A DNA stretch of 43,472 nucleotides, taken from contig JAEZVA010000002.1 of the NCBI GenBank assembly GCA_023443315.1, forward strand, positions 1 to 43,472. Direction: 5' to 3'. Source of the stretch: Bacillota bacterium (GTDB lineage Bacteria > Bacillota > Clostridia > Oscillospirales > Ruminococcaceae). Below are positions 1 to 8,669 of this stretch, in pieces; the stretch's first letter is position 1; every line of letters begins with the position of its first letter. The position numbers and the translations under genes are program-made. The notes under the pieces are model-generated. The model saw only the letters and a program-made list of their open reading frames with translations. It did not search any database and was not told where the DNA came from.

Positions 1-11
1 GTATAACGCAG

Positions 12-37
12 GAAAGAGTGGGGTTTCCCACTCTTTC
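12..37 (-). terminator. hairpin downstream of spoVT
   Basis: An 11-bp perfect stem (arms 12-22 and 27-37, GAAAGAGTGGG with its complement) closes a 4-base loop. It lies about 115 bases past the spoVT stop on the minus strand. There is no clear T-tract on that side, so it could be a weak terminator or an mRNA 3' end stabiliser. Confidence 0.5.
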
Positions 38-151
38 ACACGAACATTCATTACTTTTATAACGATACCATAATCGCACTGATTTTGCAAGTGCTATCTT
101 ACATTATTATGAACTAAATTGTGTGAGAGTAAGCAAAGAAACAAAATTCGA

Positions 152-694
152 CTACTCCTCCATCTGCTTGCCCAAAAACGACGCGGCTGCCTGCACCAGC
201 TTAATCTCTACCTCTGTTACGGGGTTTGGCGTGTCTCCGCACAGATACATCACCGAACCTGCCACGTCACCGGAGGCAATAATCGGCGCACAAACCAGCG
301 CATAGCGTTCAACGCCTTCGACCGGCTGCATCTTGCGCTGATCCTTACCGGAGTAGGAGTACGTCTTGCGCTGCTCCATCAACTCTTCAAGTTGTGGTGA
401 AACACGGCGTTCGATGAGCTCTTTTTTCGGAATACCCGATACGGCGATAACATGGTCGCGGTCGCATACTACGACCGGCTCGCCCGCTGTTTTGTACAGC
501 ACTTCGGCATACTGTGTCGCGAAGGCTGAAAGCTCCCCGATTGGGGAATACTTTTTAAAGATAACCTCCCCGTCGTTATCGGTATATATCTCTAGGGGGT
601 CGCCCTCCCTGATACGCATGGTTCGTCTGATTTCTTTTGGTATCACAACGCGCCCCAAATCATCAATGCGTCTTACAATTCCCGTCGCTTTCAT
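152..694 (-). CDS. spoVT: stage V sporulation protein T (SpoVT), AbrB-type forespore regulator
   Basis: This 180-residue protein is a DNA-binding transcription regulator that tunes sigma-G-dependent genes in the forespore. Residues 1-50 are the SpoVT/AbrB swapped-hairpin domain, with the typical start MKATGIVRRIDDLGRVVIP and the KEIRRTMRIREGDPLEI segment. The remainder, from about residue 55, is the GAF-like sensing domain found in SpoVT but not in AbrB. The length agrees with the roughly 178 residues usual for the family. I chose the ATG at 694 because GGGAGG stands about 10 bases before it; the frame runs open eight codons further up without a site. The gene stands alone. Its first codons and upstream region occur a second time near 16.7 kb. 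Function is known for the family; the assignment is very secure. Confidence 0.97.
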   Translation of the reverse strand: MKATGIVRRIDDLGRVVIPKEIRRTMRIREGDPLEIYTDNDGEVIFKKYSPIGELSAFATQYAEVLYKTAGEPVVVCDRDHVIAVSGIPKKELIERRVSPQLEELMEQRKTYSYSGKDQRKMQPVEGVERYALVCAPIIASGDVAGSVMYLCGDTPNPVTEVEIKLVQAAASFLGKQMEE

Positions 695-948
695 TGATTG
701 TGTTTCCTCCCTAATCAATATTTATAATAGTAGTAGTAAAACGTTTCCCCGTTTTAAAAAGCGGAATGTAATCTGATATCACATCAGCAAAGAGTTCGTC
801 ATACATTCCTTTCCCCTCGATGATACTAGTATTATTTGCGCCGCTGCGCACATTATTCAATTATAACTGCAAACAATTGGGCAACGACTTTGTATCTTGA
901 TTCATCTTTGGAATTGAAAGCTTGAAACCGGCAGAGACGCGGGTTTTG
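683..948. repeat. spoVT start/upstream block, copy A of a long repeat
   Basis: The first codons of spoVT, its ribosome binding site and about 250 bases of upstream DNA recur at 16671-16937 with roughly a dozen differences by eye, including a lost TAG triplet and a lost T. Copy A holds the intact gene start. The outer end, with GAGACGCGGG near 936, is also the core of a shorter dispersed repeat seen at about 27604-27660. The presumed sigma-G promoter should lie here, but I could not place its -35 and -10 with confidence. Confidence 0.9.
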
Positions 949-1033
949 CGGTATGCTTCGACGGTAGGCATTTTTTTATCGCGGCTGAATGGAATGAGTG
1001 CGGTTGTGTGCAGTATGTAATTACTATTTAAAA

Positions 1034-1070
1034 AATAATCCCGCAATCATAAAATGATTGCGGGATTATT
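1034..1070 (-). terminator. 17-bp perfect hairpin terminator
   Basis: Arms 1034-1050 and 1054-1070 pair without a mismatch around an AAA loop, with core CCCGCAATCAT. On the minus strand it is followed by TTTTTAAAT, so it best serves leftward transcripts coming from the 1.7-5.0 kb exopolysaccharide operon or the decayed region between. Confidence 0.8.
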
Positions 1071-1112
1071 GTATTTGTTCTGTATTTTCCCCACGAAAGG
1101 AGATTTAAAAAA

Positions 1113-1232
1113 TTATTTCAACACTGTCAGCAGCAATATTAGTACAGCAACCAAAATGCCGGCTCCCCCGATTGCATAATAAGTCTTCAATCTATAAAAG
1201 AATCGATGTATCGGTAGGCATTTATTCAGTTT
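1113..1232 (-). other. short open stretch with one membrane segment, no start codon
   Basis: A 39-codon minus-strand frame without ATG ends at 1113. Its last 20 residues are strongly hydrophobic (IGGAGILVAVLILLLTVL), as in a membrane anchor. There is no ribosome binding site or start. It could be the tail of a lost gene or chance; I do not recognise it. Confidence 0.2.
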
Positions 1233-1262
1233 TTATTACGTCTTGCTTTTCTTCAAATCTGA

Positions 1263-1463
1263 TATGCAGTCTACGGCATCATCAACCGCTTCCCTAATTC
1301 TAACATTGCTGTACAGAAAAAATTCTCTTTACTCAATGCCATCAGTAGCGGGTCTCCTATACTAATTAACGCAGAGCATTATATCCGGGATATTCTAGCC
1401 CATGTTGGGATTACTGAGATTTATGAACGAGCTGACCTGTACATGAAACGCCGGACATTTTAA
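1263..1463 (+). pseudogene. 5'-truncated reading frame of unknown origin
   Basis: Sixty-six sense codons follow a stop at 1260-1262 with no start codon near the beginning. The conceptual product reads like real protein and ends in IRDILAHVGITEIYERADLY and MKRRTF. The segment around AEHYIRDILAHVGITEIYE faintly resembles the last helix of STAS (anti-sigma antagonist) domains, but this is a weak impression. Because it lacks a start and sits between other fragments, I read it as a gene remnant. Confidence 0.3.
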
Positions 1464-1550
1464 AAAACAATTAATCTCGCTCCAGAAACTTCACCGTGGA
1501 CAGGCAATGTGAATCATCTTGATTGCTTGAAGCAATACGGCAAAAGATAA

Positions 1551-1664
1551 ATGAATACGGGTGGTAGAATGCTGTCATACCGAAAAGTTTATGTGGAAGT
1601 TACCGCTACATTTGCCAAATATGGAAACATCATTTTACTTTCCATACGATGGGAAGATACATAG
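1551..1664 (+). pseudogene. fragment of a small conserved clostridial protein
   Basis: The frame begins ATG at 1551 (a second ATG at 1569) and gives a 37-residue product with YRKVYVEVTATFAKYGNI and IRWED before a stop. This resembles the first half of a small conserved clostridial protein with a YKKVYVEV..IxWEDGRKYEID pattern that I recall from memory, often near Y-family DNA polymerases. After WED another frame continues with DGKIHSQIRYRP up to about 1700, which fits loss of a few bases at a GGGAAGAT direct repeat and a frameshift. The gene is therefore likely dead. Nothing recognisable remains around it; the rest of 1071-1704 holds no intact gene that I can see. Confidence 0.4.
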
Positions 1665-1704
1665 CCAGATAAGATACCGCCCAATTTTCCAAATAGACTA
1701 ATGC

Positions 1705-2721
1705 CTATTCTGATAAGAATTCGTTTAAAACCTTTGCGTTTTCTTCAAAATCAACCATAATTAAGCTTCGTCCTTCTGAAGCGGTCTTTCCATAATAGGT
1801 TCCCTTAACCGGAATTGTCATCTGGGTGGCCTCTACTCCTAAAAAGCTGGGCAGTTCAAAAAGCCATGATGCTATCTCATCAGCTTTGATATTTGTTTGA
1901 ATTTGTGAAAAAACTTTATATATAAGAACGGTCATCTCCTTAATATCTAAATGCCTTGCCTGATTTATTACCGCCTGAATCGTAGTTCGTTGGCGCTGGA
2001 TGCGGCTCCAGTCGCTGTCAATAAAACGCAGCCTGCAATACTGCAGTGCGTCATATCCATCCAGATGGTTGAGCCCTACCGTCACCTTTTGCTGCGTAAC
2101 CGCATTGGTATACACCTCGTTGTTAAGAGCTTTTACTTCCGCTTGGGTCAACGTGATATCCACACCGCCCACCAAATTGATAATTTCTTCAAAAATGCTG
2201 AAATTAACCCTAATATAACGATTGACATCCACCTTCAGACATTCCCTAACGGTTTGTAGGGTTAAGTCTGCTCCACCATAACGGAATGTATGCGTGAGCC
2301 AGTCATCATCCTTTCCAGGTATAGGTACCGCGATTCCCCGTTCTAGGCTCACAAGCCTAATCGTATGCTTCTTTTTATTTACAGATAAAATCAATATTGC
2401 ATCCGCTCTTGCGTTATCGTTAAGTTGGCTGTCTCTTTCATCGGTACCAAGCAGCAAAAAATTATATACATCCTTATTTTTATAAATATCTCCTTTAGGT
2501 ACTTGAACCGCAGAATGGGCACTACTGTTTTGCGGCGTAATGTTTGCTGAGTAGCCCGCTGTAAGGCTACTGCTTTTTACAGATTTCTCGGCAAAACTAT
2601 TATCGCTATTAGGACTTGCATAGGTATCTAAAACCGATGCAGACATTAAAGAGAATACACAAAGAAATAGCAAACCCGCTCGAAAGAGCGGTTTTTTAAT
2701 TTTATTTATGGAATTAAACAT
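1705..2721 (-). CDS. LCP (LytR-CpsA-Psr) family cell-wall glycopolymer ligase
   Basis: LCP proteins act outside the membrane and move polyprenyl-linked glycopolymers onto peptidoglycan. The 338-residue product starts with a short basic stretch and one membrane segment (about residues 13-35), a low-complexity Ser/Asn-rich linker to about 80, then the LCP domain. Visible family signatures are FLLLGTDERD, NARADAILILSVN, IRLVSLERG (the lipid-binding Arg) and VGGVDITL. The ATG at 2721 follows GGGGTG at good spacing; the frame is open 16 codons further up but without a site. It is the last gene of the leftward kinase-modulator-phosphatase group, so its likely job is attaching the exopolysaccharide made by the rightward genes. 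The family is certain; the glycan substrate is inferred from context. Confidence 0.92.
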   Translation of the reverse strand: MFNSINKIKKPLFRAGLLFLCVFSLMSASVLDTYASPNSDNSFAEKSVKSSSLTAGYSANITPQNSSAHSAVQVPKGDIYKNKDVYNFLLLGTDERDSQLNDNARADAILILSVNKKKHTIRLVSLERGIAVPIPGKDDDWLTHTFRYGGADLTLQTVRECLKVDVNRYIRVNFSIFEEIINLVGGVDITLTQAEVKALNNEVYTNAVTQQKVTVGLNHLDGYDALQYCRLRFIDSDWSRIQRQRTTIQAVINQARHLDIKEMTVLIYKVFSQIQTNIKADEIASWLFELPSFLGVEATQMTIPVKGTYYGKTASEGRSLIMVDFEENAKVLNEFLSE

Positions 2722-2802
2722 CCAAACACCCCAGTTTATATATTTACGCATGCATCTTAACAGATACAAGGCTTTAGCTTGTACGGCCTTGATACATTGT
2801 AT

Positions 2803-3516
2803 TTAAAGCGCTATGGCACATGACAATATTGCATCCGAAAGTTCGAAAATCTGCTGTAAGCATCTCGAACCGCATCTTTTTTCAATAGCTTTTACGGCTT
2901 TATTATAGTTAGGCGGACGGGTAGTCATATTATGTGCGTCAGTACCCAACACAATAGGAACGTCATAGCTAAAAAGCTCTAAGATTAACTTGCGTCTTAA
3001 GGGTGTTAAAAAGCACTCGGTATTAAGCTGGTACACCACATCCAAATATGCAAATGCCTCTACTATTTCTTTGACTGTATGAAACCTCAGATAGCGTTCA
3101 ATATGAGCAAGTATGATATGCAAACCTTTCGTACAACAAACACTATCAATTTCACGCATTGTTTGAGGAGTGATTCTTTTGTATGGCAGTTCCAGCAGAA
3201 GATAATTAGTCTTTTCGATACACAGGGCTTCAAGACCTTCCAGCATTGATATACCTGGTACCAGATATACCTCAGCAGCAAGTCGTGTATCCATATTTCT
3301 ATGAATATCCCGCTGCTCTTTCAGCTGTTCATAAGCTTTCTGACGTTCTATTAAAAAATCGCCAATTGAAATTTGATCAATGTAAAAGTGTGGGGTAAAT
3401 ACAACTCGGTCTACCTCCTGACGTTGCAGCGCGGTTAACATTTGCAGCGCAATCTTGATATTCTCTGCACCGTCATCTACCCGTGGAAGTATATGTGTAT
3501 GAAAGTCGGTATACAT
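2803..3516 (-). CDS. CpsB/YwqE-type manganese tyrosine-protein phosphatase (PHP fold)
   Basis: This 237-residue enzyme removes phosphate from the tyrosine cluster of the capsule kinase and so sets polymer length and output. PHP-fold metal ligands are visible: DFHTHILPRVDDGA near residue 4, FTPHFY, LAHIERY and GTDAHNMTTRPP near the end. The ATG at 3516 is chosen because AGGAGAAGG precedes it; a GTG three codons upstream is also possible but sits too close to that site. It follows the modulator gene by 35 bases and precedes the LCP gene, the usual order in Gram-positive Wzy-dependent capsule loci. The C-terminal segment is typical and there is no sign of truncation. Confidence 0.93.
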   Translation of the reverse strand: MYTDFHTHILPRVDDGAENIKIALQMLTALQRQEVDRVVFTPHFYIDQISIGDFLIERQKAYEQLKEQRDIHRNMDTRLAAEVYLVPGISMLEGLEALCIEKTNYLLLELPYKRITPQTMREIDSVCCTKGLHIILAHIERYLRFHTVKEIVEAFAYLDVVYQLNTECFLTPLRRKLILELFSYDVPIVLGTDAHNMTTRPPNYNKAVKAIEKRCGSRCLQQIFELSDAILSCAIAL

Positions 3517-3551
3517 CCAAGACACCTTCTCCTTTCAACAGCTTGTCAGCT

Positions 3552-4265
3552 TTATGCCTCTGCACTTTTTGAGTAATCCAGCCGATTGTTGGCGTTTGCA
3601 TTGGGTACAACCCCAATAATTGGTATGTTGTAATGTTCTGCCAGGTCCTCTTCCCCCTTAACGGTCGCATCAAACAGGTTAACAAGTAACACCACGATAC
3701 ACGCTCCTATCAGCCCCATCATCATTCCGATTATCGTATTTAATTCAACCTGCGGGGAGGTTGGCTTATCGGCCGCTTTCGCTTTGGCGATAATTTTAAC
3801 CGAGCCGCCGGAAACGATCCGCTCAATTTCGGGGATTGCCATTTCTGCATACCGATTGGCAATATCGCAGGCAACCTGAGAATTTGTGTTCTCCACTTTT
3901 ATGGATAGAATCTCTGTGCCGTTTACCGCACCCATAATGACATTCTTCCTTAATTCTTTTGGGGTGATGCTTAAATTCTCCGCCTCAATCACGCTAGAAA
4001 CAAAAGGATCGCTGTTTAGTATAACCGCATACGTATTCACCAACTGCTGCGAGGCGTTAATATCGTTAATGTTTACCCCCTGACTCAGCTGATTATTAGA
4101 GATGTTGTTTACATATAACAACACCTCTGAGGTGTAGGTATGGGGAACTAGAAAAAAGCTAACGGCGAAGACTGCTGCGCCTATTAACAAAGAGACAAGA
4201 ACAAGCACCTTCACACGTTTGAGTAGAATTGATAAAAGCTCTGAAATAGTTATTAAGTCCTTCAT
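3552..4265 (-). CDS. Wzz/CpsC/YwqC-type polysaccharide chain-length regulator and kinase modulator
   Basis: The 237-residue membrane protein activates the partner tyrosine kinase and influences polymer length. It has a Wzz domain with membrane segment 1 at about residues 18-41, an extracellular part to about 170, and membrane segment 2 at about 178-202, preceded by the usual proline-rich KPTSPQVELN motif. The short cytoplasmic tail (ending in DYSKSAEA) would contact the kinase. It lies 44 bases downstream of the kinase gene. The upstream ATG at 4265 follows AGGAG. As in other Gram-positive systems, kinase and modulator are separate polypeptides rather than one fused protein. Confidence 0.93.
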   Translation of the reverse strand: MKDLITISELLSILLKRVKVLVLVSLLIGAAVFAVSFFLVPHTYTSEVLLYVNNISNNQLSQGVNINDINASQQLVNTYAVILNSDPFVSSVIEAENLSITPKELRKNVIMGAVNGTEILSIKVENTNSQVACDIANRYAEMAIPEIERIVSGGSVKIIAKAKAADKPTSPQVELNTIIGMMMGLIGACIVVLLVNLFDATVKGEEDLAEHYNIPIIGVVPNANANNRLDYSKSAEA

Positions 4266-4309
4266 AAATACTCTCCTATATTTTTATCTATCCTGTGAAA
4301 CAGGTTGCA

Positions 4310-5011
4310 TTAATATTTATACCTGTAACCTTTTTTTGCATTGGATTGTGATGCGTTTAATACCACGCCGAGTATCTTGGTTCCAGTAAACTCAATGCCG
4401 GATATGGCCTTCTTTAACTCAGGGTGCAGGGTCTTTCCCTCTTTTACCACCAATAATACTCCCGATACAAGAGGCGCAAGAGCAAGTGCATCAGCAACTA
4501 CATTCACTGGAGGGGTATCAATAAAGATGTAATCGTAATTTCCCTTACAATAATCCAAGATATTAATCATCCCTCCAGAGGATAACAGCTCGGCGGGGTT
4601 TGGTGGGATTGCGCCGGAGGTTAAGACATCAAGATTCTCCTCAACCTCATATTGCAATGCCTTTTGCAGCTTGCAAAATCCGCCCAGTACCCCTGAAAGG
4701 CCCAGATCATTTTTTGTATTCAGTGCCTTGTGGACCATAGGCTTTCTTAGGTCTGCGTCTATAAGCAATACCTTTGCTCCCATCAGCGCCATTGAAATGG
4801 CCAGGTTGATGGAGGATGTGGTTTTCCCTTCCCCCGGTAAAGAACTTGTGATGAGAACAACCCTGCTGTTCTGTGAAGCAAGAGCGAAGATCAAATTCGT
4901 ACGAATCGCTTTGAAAGCCTCTGTCATCGAGAAAGAGGACGTTGGTGACAAAACCGGCATTGCTGCCTTGATAGACATCTTTTTACCCTTAACATCTGAC
5001 TTAAACTTCAT
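4310..5011 (-). CDS. CpsD/YwqD-type bacterial tyrosine kinase (BY-kinase)
   Basis: This 233-residue cytoplasmic autokinase controls polymerisation and export of exopolysaccharide. The P-loop ATPase motifs are clear: Walker A SLPGEGKTTSSINLA near residue 57, Walker A' VLLIDADLRKP, and Walker B DYIFIDTPP. The protein ends in GYRYKY, a short version of the C-terminal tyrosine cluster that is phosphorylated and that CpsB dephosphorylates. It is the first gene of the leftward operon; the ATG at 5011 has AAAGGGAT upstream, and a TTGACA-type promoter lies at 5120-5149. The cluster carries only three tyrosines, fewer than in many relatives. Confidence 0.94.
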   Translation of the reverse strand: MKFKSDVKGKKMSIKAAMPVLSPTSSFSMTEAFKAIRTNLIFALASQNSRVVLITSSLPGEGKTTSSINLAISMALMGAKVLLIDADLRKPMVHKALNTKNDLGLSGVLGGFCKLQKALQYEVEENLDVLTSGAIPPNPAELLSSGGMINILDYCKGNYDYIFIDTPPVNVVADALALAPLVSGVLLVVKEGKTLHPELKKAISGIEFTGTKILGVVLNASQSNAKKGYRYKY

Positions 5012-5119
5012 TTTTCAATTATCCCTTTCCTGCCGTAGCAGTTAGATTCACACCTTTGAAGCCTACCTTTAAATTCTTCTGTTATTGCTAAACTGAATTC
5101 CATATATTTACATGTATCT

Positions 5120-5149
5120 ACAGTATCATCAAAATAGGTAGTTTGTCAA
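5120..5149 (-). promoter_or_regulatory. sigma-A promoter of the leftward kinase operon
   Basis: Reading the minus strand, TTGACA (5144-5149) is followed after 18 bases by TACTGT (5120-5125). The -35 is perfect and the -10 weak. It lies about 110 bases upstream of the kinase gene. Confidence 0.5.
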
Positions 5150-5295
5150 TATATACCAGTCTATATGTTGTAATTAATAAAAATTTACAGTTTATATTTA
5201 GCATCTAAATATATATTTAAAAGCAAATATTGCATATAAAAAATTAAAAATCTGTATATTTCCCTCTTAAAAAACTTAATCTTATCTACAAGATA

Positions 5296-5325
5296 TTGTT
5301 GTTTATGTTAAATTTTAACTATACA
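5296..5325 (+). promoter_or_regulatory. possible promoter of the rightward exopolysaccharide operon
   Basis: TTGTTG (5296-5301) and TATACA (5320-5325) are separated by 18 bases, 85 bases before the sugar transferase gene. The surrounding 398-bp intergenic region (5012-5409) is very AT-rich and serves both divergent operons; I saw no other clear operator in it. Confidence 0.4.
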
Positions 5326-5409
5326 CTGTATACATGGTTTCGTTGATTTATTTTCGCTAACCTAAAAATGAAGAATCAAGGAAATGATCAAAGTTGAGAG
5401 GGACGTAAT

Positions 5410-6126
5410 ATGCAAGAGACAGAACTGTTAGTTTCGAAGGTTGTTGATGCCAATACGCTTAGCGTGTTAACGCAAAAAGAAATTGTTACTGGTCGTATCT
5501 TTACCGCCGTCTATAAGCCAAACAATAACTATTTGTTCTTGAAAAGACTTTTTGACATAGTTTTATCTGTAATAGCAATTATATTTTTAGCCCCGCTTTT
5601 TTTAGTTGTAGCAGTGGCCATTAAACTGGACTCTAAGGGGGGCGTTTTATATACACAGCCCCGCGTGACAAAGAATGGCAAGGTTTTTAAGATGTATAAA
5701 TTCAGAAGCATGTGCGCAAATGCAGACGAGTATTTAAAGGATCTGCAACACCTCAACGAAAAAGACGGTCCGGTATTTAAAATTGTAAACGACCCAAGGG
5801 TTACACGAGTAGGAAGATTTATAAGAAAGACAAGCATTGATGAACTTCCCCAGCTGTTTAATATTCTTAAGGGTGAAATGACAATTGTAGGTCCTAGACC
5901 CCCGCTGGTAACTGAAGTAGAGCAATATACCCCCCAACAGAAGCAGCGCCTCACAGTTAAAACCGGCCTTACCTGCTACTGGCAGATAAGTGGAAGAAGC
6001 GAACTGACATTTGACGAGTGGGTTAATCTGGATATTAAATATATTCAGGAGCAAAACCTACGCACAGATCTAAATATTATTGTTAAAACTATCCCGGTGG
6101 TTTTAATGGGGCGGGGGGCGTACTAG
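5410..6126 (+). CDS. priming sugar transferase (polyprenyl-phosphate hexose-1-phosphate transferase)
   Basis: The 238-residue enzyme transfers a sugar-1-phosphate from a UDP-sugar to undecaprenyl phosphate, the first membrane step of exopolysaccharide assembly. It shows an N-terminal cytoplasmic stretch, one membrane hairpin at about residues 45-68, and the bacterial sugar transferase domain with YKFRSMCANAD, DPRVTRVGRFIRKTSIDELP, VGPRPPL and TGLTCYWQISGRSE motifs. It is the short monotopic form without the large N-terminal membrane domain of WbaP. The ATG follows GAGAGGGACG. It heads the rightward operon. The exact sugar cannot be read from sequence. Confidence 0.95.
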   Translation: MQETELLVSKVVDANTLSVLTQKEIVTGRIFTAVYKPNNNYLFLKRLFDIVLSVIAIIFLAPLFLVVAVAIKLDSKGGVLYTQPRVTKNGKVFKMYKFRSMCANADEYLKDLQHLNEKDGPVFKIVNDPRVTRVGRFIRKTSIDELPQLFNILKGEMTIVGPRPPLVTEVEQYTPQQKQRLTVKTGLTCYWQISGRSELTFDEWVNLDIKYIQEQNLRTDLNIIVKTIPVVLMGRGAY

Positions 6127-7311
6127 TTGAATACAGAAGAGCCGATACATATTGTTCATGTGGTTGGTAAGGTGGTTACTGGCGGTGTAGATGCCGTGGT
6201 TATGAACTATTACCGCCACATCAATCGATCCAAAATACAGTTTGATTTTATTATGGACGGCTATGGCAAGACTCCAATTGACGAAGAGATTATTGCAATG
6301 GGCGGACGAATATATAAGGTTGAGCCCTATGATAAAAATATCCTTAAAAATTTTCTTCAATACTACCGCATCTTTAAAATTAACCATTATCAAATTGTAC
6401 ATGCCCACCTGAATACACTGAGTGTCTTCCCTCTTCTCGCAGCTACTCTAGCCGGTGTCAAGATACGTATTGCCCATAGCCATAGTACTGCTGTGAAATC
6501 GGAGTACATACGCACCGCGGCTAAATATATGCTACGCCCGTTTGCAACGCTTTTTTCTACCCATTACTGTGCCTGCTCCGCTTATGCAGGGAAATGGCTT
6601 TTCGGCATGCGAAGCTTTCAAGCCGGAAAGATAAGAATCATACCCAATGCCATAGAGATCGAGCGATTTTCCTTCGATGCGGAGACACGGTCACACACAC
6701 GAAGCCTATTAAACCTTGGGGATGCTTTTGTGGTGGGGCATGTAGGGAGATTCATGTACCAAAAAAACCACGATTTTGTCATAGATATCTTTCAAGAGAT
6801 TTACAATGAGTGCCCCAATTCGTTGCTGCTGCTAGTTGGCAGTGGAGAGTTGGAAGGTGAGGTTAGGGATAAGGTAAAATATCTCGGACTTGACAAAAGC
6901 GTAAGGTTTCTTGGCGTGCGCTTTGATGTGCCGCAGCTGTTGCAGGCAATGGATGTGATGCTTTTCCCCTCGCGTTATGAGGGCTTGGGGTTAGTAACGA
7001 TCGAGGCGCAGGCTGCAGGCTTGCCAGTCATAGTATCACAGGTGGTGCCTGCCGAAGCAAAGGTGACAGATCTGCTGTATTACTGCACCCTTAAGCAGCC
7101 TTCCGCTGATTGGGCAAAGGCGGCGATTGCCATAACCCACGGGAATGTACGCCATAGCAATACCCCAGAGCTTTACAAAGCAGGGTTGGATATTAACCAA
7201 TCGGCACGAGAGTTGGCAGTATGGTATGAGCAATTGTTCGGGGAATGTAATACGGGGCAAAAAACAAAAGCAACGTCCAATAAAGAACGAGCGGAAACTG
7301 TTTCTTACTAA
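6127..7311 (+). CDS. GT4-family glycosyltransferase, EpsF-like (first of three paralogues)
   Basis: A 394-residue GT-B-fold retaining glycosyltransferase that should add a sugar to the lipid-linked repeat unit on the cytoplasmic face. The N-terminal Rossmann half begins VVGKVVTGGVDAVVMNYYRH; the C-terminal half carries VVGHVGRFMYQKNHDF, LLLVGSGELEGE and the EX7E-type PSRYEGLGLVTIEAQ. The start is a TTG directly after the previous stop, with a GGGGCGGGGGG site; later ATGs would cut conserved sequence. The products at 11495 and 12619 share the same motifs, so the three probably arose by duplication. A tail of about 25 residues after the fold is polar and unlike the other two. Confidence 0.92.
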   Translation: MNTEEPIHIVHVVGKVVTGGVDAVVMNYYRHINRSKIQFDFIMDGYGKTPIDEEIIAMGGRIYKVEPYDKNILKNFLQYYRIFKINHYQIVHAHLNTLSVFPLLAATLAGVKIRIAHSHSTAVKSEYIRTAAKYMLRPFATLFSTHYCACSAYAGKWLFGMRSFQAGKIRIIPNAIEIERFSFDAETRSHTRSLLNLGDAFVVGHVGRFMYQKNHDFVIDIFQEIYNECPNSLLLLVGSGELEGEVRDKVKYLGLDKSVRFLGVRFDVPQLLQAMDVMLFPSRYEGLGLVTIEAQAAGLPVIVSQVVPAEAKVTDLLYYCTLKQPSADWAKAAIAITHGNVRHSNTPELYKAGLDINQSARELAVWYEQLFGECNTGQKTKATSNKERAETVSY

Positions 7312-7327
7312 TTCTGATTAGAAACAT

Positions 7328-7378
7328 GCCGGCAGAGACTTGACAGCCATTGTGTGTGGTTGTTGTGGCTCTGTCGGC
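7328..7378 (+). other. intra-operon hairpin before the polymerase gene
   Basis: GCCGGCAGAG (7328-7337) pairs with CTCTGTCGGC (7369-7378) with one G-U pair. It lies between the first GT4 gene and the membrane protein gene and has no T-tract, so it is more likely a processing or stability element than a terminator. Confidence 0.35.
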
Positions 7379-7445
7379 CGGAATGTTTATTTTGGAATTC
7401 GTATTTAACAGCTCAAGCGAAAAGTATAAGGAAAAGAGTTTGGTT

Positions 7446-8615
7446 ATGAACAAAGAAACAACCCTGCAAAAGGGAACTGTTAAACTGCAGCTACTGTTGC
7501 TGATAATCCCCATTGCTGTTTTTGTACAGTTAATCCTGCTGCCACGGCTGCCTCAAAAGTATTTCTATGATTCCAGTTACATATTGAGCATCTTTTTGGG
7601 GCAGCGTGCTGGCGCGGGCGGATGGGCATTTACGGCTAACTTTTTTAAGCTGTTGGATTGGTTTCACTTTACTACGCTGAGTGAATGGTCATTCCTTCTC
7701 TCCTCCATCTTTACTCTTTACCTGCTTATAAGCCTGATGAAACAACCTGCTTTTACAGTACCTGATTATCTATTGGTATTTTGCGTGACGGCGCTGCTGA
7801 ATATCTATGTTTTTAGGATGAGCAAGGAGCTTCTTCAGTATATTATATTTATACTCGCCGCGGGTTTTATCCGTTCACGGCTTGAATACAAGATTAAGGT
7901 CTTTATCATCGGGGTTTTACTCGCGGCAGAGGGCGCTTGGTTCCGAAGTTATTTCTATCTTATTTGTGTACTGTTTCTATTTTTCTGTTTTTTATTAAAT
8001 TTAAAGGCAGTCGCAAACAAACGACGTCTTATAGTTTTGTTCAGTATCAGCTGTATTGCGGGTCTTTTCGCTCTAAAGTACATTTCCTATGAGAATTACA
8101 TGCAGTTGATTACCATTCGTGATTATCTGACAATAAGCCGGATAGACAACGCGGATGCGAACACCCTTATTGTCAACCTGTTTACTACCAACGGCTCGCT
8201 GCTACTTTTTATCGCAAATTATATCATCAACCTGTTTCGAATATTGTTTCCCCTTGAACTGATAGGCAAGGGCGCCTTTTATCTGGCTTTTGTCTTTTTT
8301 CAACTACTCGTTACAGCAAAGATAATTGTTGTCTGCGTGGGTGAAAAAGAGGCTCTGTTTTCGCCGTCAGACGGTATAAACCAAGAAAATCGGTTGCAGA
8401 TAGGGTTTTGTTTTATTGCAGCCTATTATTTAGTGAGCATCATCTTTGAGCCGGATTTTGGTTCGTTTATCCGCCATGAAACGGCTTTCTGCCCAATCCT
8501 ATTCGATTTTTTCCTTTTAAAAAGCGCTAAAATACCTGCGGTGAGTTTATCATGCGTGTTACCCTCCAGATACATTAAAGATCGCTCAAAGCAGTTTATT
8601 CGCAGCCCCATTTAA
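7446..8615 (+). CDS. multi-spanning membrane protein, probable exopolysaccharide polymerase (Wzy/EpsG-like)
   Basis: The product, 389 residues from the ATG at 7446, has about ten hydrophobic segments and lies where a Wzy-type polymerase is expected, between glycosyltransferase and flippase genes. EpsG-like features include the YVFRMSKELLQYIIF stretch and the EGAWFRSYFYL segment, which resembles the charged loop of EpsG-family proteins. No strict motif exists in the family, so this rests on topology and context. I prefer the ATG at 7446, preceded by AAGGAAAAGAG; the frame is open from a TTG at about 7350, but that would place start codons inside a GC-rich hairpin. Its absence elsewhere in the locus makes it the only candidate polymerase. 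Confidence 0.75.
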   Translation: MNKETTLQKGTVKLQLLLLIIPIAVFVQLILLPRLPQKYFYDSSYILSIFLGQRAGAGGWAFTANFFKLLDWFHFTTLSEWSFLLSSIFTLYLLISLMKQPAFTVPDYLLVFCVTALLNIYVFRMSKELLQYIIFILAAGFIRSRLEYKIKVFIIGVLLAAEGAWFRSYFYLICVLFLFFCFLLNLKAVANKRRLIVLFSISCIAGLFALKYISYENYMQLITIRDYLTISRIDNADANTLIVNLFTTNGSLLLFIANYIINLFRILFPLELIGKGAFYLAFVFFQLLVTAKIIVVCVGEKEALFSPSDGINQENRLQIGFCFIAAYYLVSIIFEPDFGSFIRHETAFCPILFDFFLLKSAKIPAVSLSCVLPSRYIKDRSKQFIRSPI

Positions 8616-8669
8616 TATAACTCCTCTTTTTTCTATGAATGAATACAAAAACAGAAATCGGGGTAACTG

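Noticed and set aside
2803..5011. Several long frames opposite the kinase, modulator and phosphatase genes
   Set aside because: They have no ribosome sites or family motifs and follow from the codon pattern of the real genes on the other strand.
5012..5409. Replication origin or phage attachment site in the AT-rich divergent region
   Set aside because: No DnaA boxes, iterons or integrase gene were seen; the AT content is adequately explained by two promoters.
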